Below are positions 1 to 4,595 of a DNA stretch of 8,932 nucleotides, piece by piece. The number at the start of each line of letters is the position of its first letter. The stretch's first letter is position 1. The stretch covers positions 1-8,932 of the forward strand of contig DOUP01000307.1 in NCBI GenBank assembly GCA_003520545.1, read 5' to 3'. The position numbers and the translations under genes were made by a program. Origin of the DNA: Maritimibacter sp. (GTDB taxonomy: Bacteria > Pseudomonadota > Alphaproteobacteria > Rhodobacterales > Rhodobacteraceae). Below the pieces are notes generated by a model, which was not told where the DNA came from, searched no databases, and was given only the letters and a program-made list of their open reading frames with translations.

Positions 1-208
1 CGCTTGCCGGGGGCGAAAATCGTCACACAACGGTCCGGCGGAGGTGTGACCGGAAAATCTGTGTAGAATCAAAGACTTACGCGGTCAACTCGGGGCGGTC
101 ACACCCGTCACAGGTTCGCCCTATAGAGGTGAATCTGGGCACGCAGACCGGGTTGTTTTGCACAAATTCCGGGTCTCCGGGCTACTTTTATATCCTCTAT
201 AGAGAGTA

Positions 209-244
209 ACCTGTGATACCTGTGATACCTGTGACACCTGTGAC
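209..244 (+). repeat. Four perfect tandem 9-bp units ACCTGTGAY
   Basis: Two copies of ACCTGTGAT (209-217, 218-226) are followed by two copies of ACCTGTGAC (227-235, 236-244) with no spacer. The 9-bp period is slightly under one helical turn, so the units rotate around the helix. They start 4 bp after the CTCTATAGAG palindrome. Confidence 0.9.
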
Positions 245-290
245 CGAAGGCCGCCGAAGCCCGTTTAAGCCTTAAAAAAAGGCGTTTCCC

Positions 291-344
291 CGGTCACACG
301 TCTGGCGGTCGAACGTGTGACCGACGTGTGACGACGTGTGACCG
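291..344. repeat. 11-bp inverted and direct repeats (ACGTGTGACCG)
   Basis: CGGTCACACGT (291-301) is the exact reverse complement of ACGTGTGACCG at 313-323, with an 11-bp spacer. ACGTGTGACCG occurs again at 334-344, and GACGTGTGAC is tandemly repeated at 323-332 and 333-342. The inverted arms suit a dimeric DNA-binding protein. This block closes the TGTGAC array on its right side. Confidence 0.85.
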
Positions 345-516
345 CCCGCCGTTGTGCTGATCTTTCAATTTCTGCCGGAAAAATTTTTGGAAACCTTCAA
401 CCATCGTTTGAGACGTCAACCGCTGGTGGAGATGGTCGAGCGACCCCGGCAGCCGGTCGTCCGGTCGTGCTTGCCGCTCGCTTCGCTCGGGGGAGACCCG
501 GACGCCGGGGGTTCGG

Positions 517-531
517 TGTTATAATATAACA
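517..531. repeat. AT-rich hyphenated palindrome TGTTATAATATAACA
   Basis: Two perfect 6-bp arms (TGTTAT and ATAACA) flank a 3-bp AAT centre, and the sequence contains a consensus -10 hexamer TATAAT at 520-525. It is the only strongly AT-rich spot in a very GC-rich stretch. It could be an operator overlapping a promoter, but no good -35 is seen at normal spacing on either strand and no gene follows. Confidence 0.5.
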
Positions 532-545
532 TAGGCAGCAGGAGG

Positions 546-618
546 GCCGGGCACCCCGGAATCCGATCTGGGAGGGTCAGCCGATCAACCCCGCCGCCCG
601 AGAGCCGGGCACCCCGGA
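546..618 (+). repeat. Pair of GCCGGGCACCCCGGA direct repeats
   Basis: The identical 15-mer GCCGGGCACCCCGGA lies at 546-560 and 604-618, 58 bp apart, each followed by WTCC. Shorter GCCGGGCACC or CCCGGCACC fragments recur at about 787-800, 865-892, 902-912 and 936-945, so these two are the best-preserved members of a dispersed family. Confidence 0.7.
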
Positions 619-968
619 TTCCCTGTGGGTCCGAGTGTAATAGTATGACATCATGTGCCGTTCCCTAGAACATTCCCAGAACTCTTGAATACCGGGCTCC
701 GCGCACCCCCCGACAGCCCGATTTCGCGGGGAAGGACCCAAAGCGACCTTGAATCCATTCAACCGGGCACCGAGTCACACCGGCACCCGGGCACCCCGGC
801 ACCACTTGAGTCGGGTCCACTTGGAGTCGAGATCGCCCCGGACAACGGGCACTAGAAACCACCCGGCACCCCGCAAGCCGGGCACCCGCCCCGCCCATGG
901 AAGCCGGGCACCACGTCCACCCGGACTCCAGATAGCCCGGCACCACGTCCGCCGGATCAATTCGGTCG

Positions 969-1010
969 GACGGTTTCGGAAAACGGTTTCGCCCGACGGA
1001 TTCGGAAAAC
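969..1010 (+). repeat. Direct repeat GACGGWTTCGGAAAAC (two copies)
   Basis: The 16-mers at 969-984 and 995-1010 differ at one base and their starts are 26 bp apart. They interrupt the AGATCGCCCGG-type repeats and are less GC-rich than the sequence around them. Confidence 0.75.
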
Positions 1011-1144
1011 AGATTGCGCGGACCGATTGCCCGGGCACGTCCACCGGCAAGCGCGACCGGATCGCCCGGCAAGCTGCACCACGTCCACCGGGCACGCATG
1101 GCCGGACCCCCGGCACGGTTGCGCGTGTCGAGATCGCCCGGCGT

Positions 1145-1182
1145 GTCAGGTTGTCAGGTTGTCGAGATCGCCCGGGGGCGGG
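1145..1182 (+). repeat. 38-bp perfect direct repeat, copy 1
   Basis: These 38 bases are identical to 1418-1455. The unit begins with a tandem GTCAGGTT, GTCAGGTT and ends in AGATCGCCCGGGGGCGGG, so it contains one core of the dispersed repeat. Sequence diverges immediately after both copies. Confidence 0.9.
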
Positions 1183-1417
1183 GGCGGGATCGCCCGGCTT
1201 GCGTCCGCCGGGTCCAGATCGCCCGGCTTGTCATGCTGCACCGCGTCCGCCCGGGTGCGCGTCCAGATCGCCCCGGCACGCGTCGAATCCGCGCCACGGA
1301 TTGCACCCCCCGGGGGGTCAGGTCCAGCCGGTGCGACGTCCAGCCCGGCACGCCCCCTAGAACGCCCGCACGGGGCCGGACAAAAGAAAACCCCCCCCGC
1401 CCGGTTAGGGGCAGGGG

Positions 1418-1455
1418 GTCAGGTTGTCAGGTTGTCGAGATCGCCCGGGGGCGGG
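1418..1455 (+). repeat. 38-bp perfect direct repeat, copy 2
   Basis: Identical to 1145-1182, with starts 273 bp apart. The perfect identity contrasts with the decayed state of the other repeats and points to a recent duplication or local recombination. Confidence 0.9.
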
Positions 1456-1719
1456 TGGGTCAGGGTCCCAAGTGCGAGACGGTCCCACGCCCGCCGGTCC
1501 GCCGGTCTACTTCCCGGGCTGCGCGTTCGGTCGCGGACTCCAGCGTGCCCCCGTCGCGCCCCCGGAGTTGGAATCTGTCGCACGTGACTTGCCCGGGCCG
1601 CGTGGTGAAAAAAACAAACCGCACCATCAAGGGCCGACCGCGTTTCCGTGAACGCGCGGGCTCGTCAGTCAGCACCGCCTTACCAAGCAACGACACCGGC
1701 CCGGGCAACGTCTCGGTGA

Positions 1720-2021
1720 ATGTCGGAACAATCTTGCTCGTTCACCGCGCCGAACCCCGCCGGTGCGTTGCGCACGTCGGCCCCGTCCGCCGGGCGCGTT
1801 GGGTTTCCCGATTATTGTGCCCCGGCTCCCTCAGGGACTCGCCCAACGAAGCCGCCTCAGGCGAAACGAAGGTCCTCACGACTGCCGGAGCCTTTGCACT
1901 GTCGAAACAGGCCACCGATGCCATGGACGTGCGCGGCCCGGTATTCTGGGACTCGGCCAACGGTGAGATCACGTTGACCAGCTCCGACACCATGTATGTG
2001 GGGCGGCCTGTCAGTTCGTGA
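1720..2021 (+). pseudogene. Frameshifted remnant resembling a DUF2190 phage capsid-associated protein
   Basis: The last 60 or so codons (from about 1824 to the TGA at 2019-2021) read GSLRDSPNEAASGETKV, AGAFALSK, then RGPVFWDSANGEITLTSSDT and a final VGRPVSS. This matches the C-terminal pattern of DUF2190 proteins, small phage head-associated proteins of about 100-120 residues (AASGE, then G-F-LPK, then G-VYWD). The N-terminal half is in other frames: SFTAPNPAGA from an ATG at 1720, then GFPIIVP at 1802-1822, then the third frame from about 1824. That implies at least two +1 frame changes, so the gene is broken. The family assignment comes from memory of the pattern; the N-terminal reconstruction is weaker than the C-terminal match. 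Confidence 0.5.
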
Positions 2022-2051
2022 ACCACGCCGTGTGACCAAAAGCAGGGCGAC

Positions 2052-3236
2052 CTATTTCTTCGTGGGCCGCTCCGCCAATTCGTCGAGCATATCGGCATAG
2101 GCTTGAATCATCTGTGTCCGGCCTTCGATGTGCTGCGATTTGTCATAAGCTGCCCGGACCGCGTTCGTTTCGACATGGGCAAGCTGCCTCTCAATCCAAT
2201 CCCGATTAAACCCGGCCTCATTCAAGAGCGTCGAAGCCGTCTTACGGAACCCATGTGCAACCATTTCCTCTTTCGAGAAGCCGAGCCGCCGCAAGGCCGC
2301 GTTGAGGGTGTTGTTGCTCAAAGGCCGCCCCTTGGTGTGCAGACTCGTGAGAATGAATTTGTCGCGCCCCGTGAGAGGGTGAACGGACCTCAAGAACCCC
2401 TCGACCTGAGTGCTCAGGGGCACCACATGCGGGCGAGGGAGTTTCATGCGCTCCGCCGGAATGTTGATCTGTCGCGCTTCCCAATCTACGTCTCCCCATT
2501 TCAGCCCGGTCACTTCGCCCGGGCGAAGGAACGTGTAAGCGCAAAGGTGGAGACCGACCTTGGTGGTGAGGTCCCCCGGATAGTCGCGGATCGCGCGAAG
2601 CAAGCCGCCGACTCCGTCCGGGTCCACAATGGCGGGATAGCCTGTGGTCTGGACGCCAACCAACGCACCGACCAAGGCCGCCGCCGGGTCCACCTCCGCA
2701 CGATCCGTGGCAACCGCGTATCTGAACACCCGGCTACAGGCGGACCGAGTGCCCGCCGCCGTGGTGTGCTTCCCCTCAGCTTCGATCTTGCGAAGCATCG
2801 CCAGAACTTCGGACGCTTTGACGTCGCGGATAGGCGTGGAGCCGAACGCCTTGTCTGCCCGCACGAGCTGCGACTCCAGCTTCGCGATTGTCTTGGGTGC
2901 CCGGCTGCGGTCCTTTTGAAGCTGGACGTATTCCGTCGCAACTTCGCGCCATGTGGTTCCTTGCGGCTCATCGGTGGCGCGGCGTTCGTCCATCGGGTCC
3001 AGCCCGTCAGCGAGCCTCGCACGGGCGATGCCCTTGGCGAGCCGGGCGGCCTTCAAAGAGACGTCAGGATACTTGCCGAGGGTGAGAGTCCGTTGCTTCC
3101 CGTCGAATCGGTAGGCGAGCCGCCAGAGCTTCGATCCGTTGGGTTGAACGTGGAGTTGCAGCCCTTCACCGTCGCTCATCTTCCTGAGTTTCGGCCCGGG
3201 TTGGGCGGCTCTTACGGCAGCATCGGTCAAAGGCAT
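2052..3236 (-). CDS. Tyrosine-type site-specific integrase (P4-like, DUF4102 arm domain)
   Basis: This integrase would insert or excise the element at the neighbouring tRNA-Gly. Numbered from the ATG at 3236 (394 aa), residues 1-90 are the arm-binding domain, with PLTDAAVRAAQPG, SDGEGLQLHVQPNGSKLWR and TLGKYPDVSL typical of DUF4102. A core-binding helical domain spans about 95-190 and the catalytic domain about 205-375. The active-site set is visible: Arg238 (TFLRPGEV), Lys265, His328-x-x-Arg331 (HGFRKT), His354 (QLAH) and Tyr364 (AAYDKSQ). Length is normal, and no lesion is seen, so it may be functional. The start at 3236 is preferred because family members begin MPLTD; an in-frame ATG at 3281 would add 15 residues. 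Neither start has a clear Shine-Dalgarno. The 5' end faces the tRNA. Confidence 0.95.
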   Translation of the reverse strand: MPLTDAAVRAAQPGPKLRKMSDGEGLQLHVQPNGSKLWRLAYRFDGKQRTLTLGKYPDVSLKAARLAKGIARARLADGLDPMDERRATDEPQGTTWREVATEYVQLQKDRSRAPKTIAKLESQLVRADKAFGSTPIRDVKASEVLAMLRKIEAEGKHTTAAGTRSACSRVFRYAVATDRAEVDPAAALVGALVGVQTTGYPAIVDPDGVGGLLRAIRDYPGDLTTKVGLHLCAYTFLRPGEVTGLKWGDVDWEARQINIPAERMKLPRPHVVPLSTQVEGFLRSVHPLTGRDKFILTSLHTKGRPLSNNTLNAALRRLGFSKEEMVAHGFRKTASTLLNEAGFNRDWIERQLAHVETNAVRAAYDKSQHIEGRTQMIQAYADMLDELAERPTKK

Positions 3237-3237
3237 T

Positions 3238-3288
3238 TGTTGGTATCGCAGAATCGGCTGTTGGTATCTCCTGCCAACCATACCAACA
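3238..3288. promoter_or_regulatory. Three copies of TGTTGGTAT upstream of the integrase start
   Basis: TGTTGGTATC occurs directly repeated at 3238-3247 and 3259-3268, exactly 21 bp apart (two helical turns), and the inverted form ATACCAACA lies at 3280-3288. The arrangement lies between the preferred integrase start (3236) and the tRNA, so it may be an arm-type integrase binding set or an autoregulatory operator. If the upstream ATG at 3281 were used, the first two copies would fall inside the reading frame. The role is inferred. Confidence 0.55.
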
Positions 3289-3400
3289 AAAAGTCGCCGC
3301 TAGATACCCTTGCAAACAAGACAGTCTGTGTCCGAGGTGTCAACTTTGCCTTGAAAATAAGGCTCTATCTCACTCCGTTGCATCTTCTCGCATGTGTGCT

Positions 3401-3474
3401 TGGAGCGGGTGACGGGAATCGAACCCGTATCTCTTGCTTGGAAGGCAAGGGTCTTACCATTACACAACACCCGC
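3401..3474 (-). tRNA. tRNA-Gly (anticodon UCC)
   Basis: Read on the minus strand, a 7-bp acceptor stem pairs GCGGGTG with CACCCGC, followed by discriminator T and an encoded CCA (3401-3403). The D-arm has AATGGTAAGA, the anticodon stem-loop is CTTGC, CTTCCAA, GCAAG with TCC at positions 34-36, and the T-arm has GGTTCGATTCC. It reads GGA and GGG codons. The length of 74 nt with CCA is normal. The gene is intact and probably served as the integration target, since its 3' end faces the integrase. Confidence 0.98.
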
Positions 3475-3484
3475 ACAGGCAATT

Positions 3485-3513
3485 TGCCTAGGCGAAGAGC
3501 CTTCCTTGGTCAA
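3485..3513 (-). promoter_or_regulatory. Possible promoter of tRNA-Gly
   Basis: On the minus strand TTGACC (3508-3513) stands 17 bp upstream of TAGGCA (3485-3490), which would start transcription a few bases before the mature tRNA 5' end at 3474. The -35 is good (5 of 6) and the -10 poor. The position fits the tRNA and no other gene. Confidence 0.4.
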
Positions 3514-3667
3514 GGTGAAAGTCCCAAGTTCGTCTGACGTTGTGCTGCATCTCCGTTTGTCAATCGCCGCGCGCCGAACAGCTTGCTGACGACGGACCGC
3601 TCTTCTCTTCACCTAAGCCCAAAACAATGGCGGCGGGTTCGTGGGGCGGCAGTACTTTCCATGAGAT

Positions 3668-3705
3668 CGGAAGGTTGTTTGTTCGGTTGGCGGACAACCA
3701 ATCCG
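3668..3705. repeat. Imperfect inverted repeat (stem-loop) upstream of the GntR gene
   Basis: CGGA (3668-3671) and GGTTGT (3673-3678) pair with ACAACC (3694-3699) and TCCG (3702-3705), giving ten base pairs with a small internal loop and a 15-nt apical loop. No T-run follows on either strand, so it is not a normal terminator. It could be a protein-binding site or chance. Confidence 0.4.
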
Positions 3706-3800
3706 AAACAAGATTGTCGCGTTCATGGCCCGATTGCGATCGGTTTTAACGGAAAAATACTTTCTTCGGCTCACCAACGTGTTAAGCATACTTCATACGG

Positions 3801-3813
3801 TATAATATATTAT
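3801..3813 (+). promoter_or_regulatory. -10 box overlapped by a perfect 12-bp AT palindrome, upstream of the GntR gene
   Basis: TATAAT at 3801-3806 is a perfect -10 hexamer. The sequence ATAATATATTAT at 3802-3813 is a perfect palindrome that overlaps it. GntR/FCD regulators usually bind short AT-rich or GT/AC inverted repeats near their own promoters, so autoregulation is a reasonable inference. No good -35 is seen 16-18 bp upstream. Confidence 0.5.
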
Positions 3814-3852
3814 GACCAAGGCTTGGGTCACACCAGGATCAGGCGCGTTGGC

Positions 3853-3860
3853 GGAAAGGA
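3853..3860 (+). promoter_or_regulatory. Shine-Dalgarno deciding the GntR start
   Basis: GGAAAGGA ends 5 nt before the ATG at 3866. The in-frame ATG at 3812 has no such site and lies directly downstream of the -10 box, about where transcription should start, so 3866 is the better start. Confidence 0.7.
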
Positions 3861-3865
3861 TCACA

Positions 3866-4564
3866 ATGCCGAAAGCGAAGGGCGAAACCATGACGGCGCA
3901 AGCCTATGGGCGGATCAGGTTCGACATCCTGTCCGGGGCGTTCAAACCGGATGAAAAAATCAAGATTTCCGACCTGGTGGCCTCGCTCGGGTTTTCGCTG
4001 GGTGCGGTGCGCGAAGCCTTGTCGCGGCTGTCGTCGGAAGGGCTCGTCATCAACGAGACCAACAAGGGATTTCGCGTCGCGCCGATCACCGAAGACGATC
4101 TGACGGACCTGACCAACACCCGCGTCCTGATCGAGACGGAGTGCCTGAAGAAAGCCATCGAGAAAGGCGATCTGAAATGGGAGACGGGGATCGTTTCGAC
4201 GTTGTTCGAACTGTCGCGGATACCGATCTACGCCGAAGGGTCGGAACCGCGCCTCAACCCCGACTGGGTCGAGACCCATACCCGGTTTCACGAAGCCCTC
4301 GTCGCGGCCTGCGACAGCCCATGGCTGATGCGGATTCGGGAGTCGCTTTTTGCCCAGTCCGAACGCTATCGCAGCGCCACCGCCTCGGTGAGCCGACATC
4401 ACCGCGATCTTGAGCAGGAACACAAGGCCATCGCCGATGCCGCAATCGCACGCGATACCAAGGCGGCGGTCGAGGCGATGACGGCGCATTTGACCAACAC
4501 GCGGCGCATCCTGCTGGACGCGCATCTCGCGATCCCGCGGGACACGGAGAAGGCGGCATCCTGA
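3866..4564 (+). CDS. GntR-family transcriptional regulator, FCD (FadR) subfamily
   Basis: This is a 232-residue ligand-responsive DNA-binding regulator. Residues about 8-75 form the winged helix-turn-helix (AYGRIRFDILSGAFKPDEKI, then VREALSRLSSEGLV and the wing NKGFRV). Residues about 80-220 form the helical FCD ligand-binding domain. The metal-site motif reads HTRFHEAL rather than the commoner DxxFH, as I recall for CsiR-like members, and is followed by SERYRS and the second His motif EHKAIADAAIARD, then AHL. Length is normal. It converges on the catabolic operon, the two stop codons lying 31 bp apart, so control of that operon by this protein is likely but inferred. Such regulators are usually repressors released by a pathway acid. 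In-frame alternative starts lie at 3812 and 3890. Confidence 0.93.
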   Translation: MPKAKGETMTAQAYGRIRFDILSGAFKPDEKIKISDLVASLGFSLGAVREALSRLSSEGLVINETNKGFRVAPITEDDLTDLTNTRVLIETECLKKAIEKGDLKWETGIVSTLFELSRIPIYAEGSEPRLNPDWVETHTRFHEALVAACDSPWLMRIRESLFAQSERYRSATASVSRHHRDLEQEHKAIADAAIARDTKAAVEAMTAHLTNTRRILLDAHLAIPRDTEKAAS

Positions 4565-4586
4565 GACGCCGCCTTGGGGTGTTTTT
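4542..4586 (+). terminator. Rho-independent terminator overlapping the GntR stop codon
   Basis: AAGGCGGC (4550-4557) pairs perfectly with GCCGCCTT (4568-4575) around a 10-nt loop containing the TGA stop at 4562-4564. ACAC (4542-4545) can pair with GTGT (4579-4582) to extend the stem across a small internal loop, leaving T residues at 4583-4586. The stem would also form in minus-strand RNA but has no U-run on that side. Confidence 0.6.
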
Positions 4587-4595
4587 ACGGTCCGT

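Larger units (their letters stand above)
22..344. repeat. Iteron-like array of TGTGAC motifs in both orientations
   Basis: GTGTGAC or its close variants occur about a dozen times: GTCACAC at 22-28, GTGTGAC at 44-50, CGGTCACAC at 96-104, GTCACAG at 107-113, four tandem units at 209-244, CGGTCACACGT at 291-301, and three ACGTGTGAC units at 314-342. A further GTGTGACC stands alone at 2030-2037. Dense short repeats in both orientations are typical of replication origins and of multi-site operators. A perfect palindrome CTCTATAGAG (195-204) and a second CTATAGAG (121-128) lie inside the array. The function is inferred from architecture only; no replication gene is complete in the window. Confidence 0.65.
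830..1448 (+). repeat. Dispersed degenerate repeat, core AGATCGCCCGG
   Basis: Copies of AGATCGCCCGG or one-base variants start at 830 (extra C), 930 (T to A change), 1024, 1059, 1131, 1165, 1187, 1216, 1265 (extra C) and 1438. Several are preceded by GTCC or GTCG and followed by a CACCACGTCC-like segment, so the decayed unit is probably longer than the core. Spacing is irregular (about 22 to 170 bp), and the segments between copies are not uniform spacers, which argues against a CRISPR array. All copies have the same orientation. Confidence 0.7.
345..1719. other. Gene desert: GC-rich, degenerate-repeat region with no supported gene
   Basis: Long open frames exist here on both strands, but they overlap one another in several frames. 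Their products are dominated by Arg, Pro, Gly, Ala and Ser, they lack Shine-Dalgarno support, and they resemble no protein family I know. In such GC-rich sequence, stop codons are rare by chance. What the region does contain is short repeats built around GCCGGGCACC, CACCACGTCC and AGATCGCCCGG, plus one AT-rich palindrome at 517-531. I see no RNA gene or CRISPR array. Confidence 0.7.
1..3400. mobile_element. End of an integrated genomic element (decayed prophage or island) at tRNA-Gly
   Basis: The stretch has the layout of a tRNA-targeted island: the integrase lies next to the 3' end of a tRNA gene with its 5' end facing the tRNA. The rest of the stretch has no housekeeping genes, has skewed GC-rich repeat composition, and holds a frameshifted remnant resembling a DUF2190 phage protein. 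The known habit of P4-type integrases is to recombine inside the tRNA 3' part, leaving the tRNA intact at one end. The opposite att copy, which should repeat the tRNA 3' sequence, is not found between 1 and 3400, so the element probably continues left of the window. Whether it was a phage, a phage satellite or another island is inferred from one gene remnant only. Confidence 0.6.
3475..3865. other. Intergenic region between tRNA-Gly and the GntR gene
   Basis: No supported gene lies here; short open frames have no family resemblance. The right half is clearly less GC-rich than its neighbours. It holds the tRNA promoter candidate at the left, an imperfect hairpin at 3668-3705, and the regulator's promoter/operator near 3800. 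The leader before the regulator start is about 55 nt if the -10 at 3801 is used. Confidence 0.7.

Noticed and set aside
269..283. Terminator hairpin GCCTT/AAGGC with an A-rich loop
   Set aside because: The stem has only 5 bp and no adequate T-run follows on either strand.
338..529. 63-codon plus-strand open frame
   Set aside because: It begins inside the TGTGAC array without a ribosome site and resembles no protein.
749..1360. 203-codon plus-strand open frame
   Set aside because: The product is a low-complexity Arg/Pro/Gly mix created by repeats in GC-rich DNA; overlapping frames are equally long and no family or ribosome site is seen.
830..1448. CRISPR array
   Set aside because: Repeats are short, degenerate and irregularly spaced, with no uniform spacers and no cas gene.
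1014..2021. 335-codon plus-strand open frame taken as one protein
   Set aside because: Only the last 65 or so codons look like a protein (DUF2190-like); the rest runs through the repeat desert and is open by chance.
3348..3363. Terminator for the tRNA gene (GCCTT/AAGGC)
   Set aside because: On the minus strand the stem is followed by AAAGTTGACACC, not a U-run.
2103..3491. 462-codon plus-strand open frame
   Set aside because: It is antisense to the integrase and runs through the tRNA gene.
3730..3747. Terminator-like CCGAT/ATCGG followed by TTTT
   Set aside because: The stem has only 5 bp and no plus-strand gene lies upstream for it to end.
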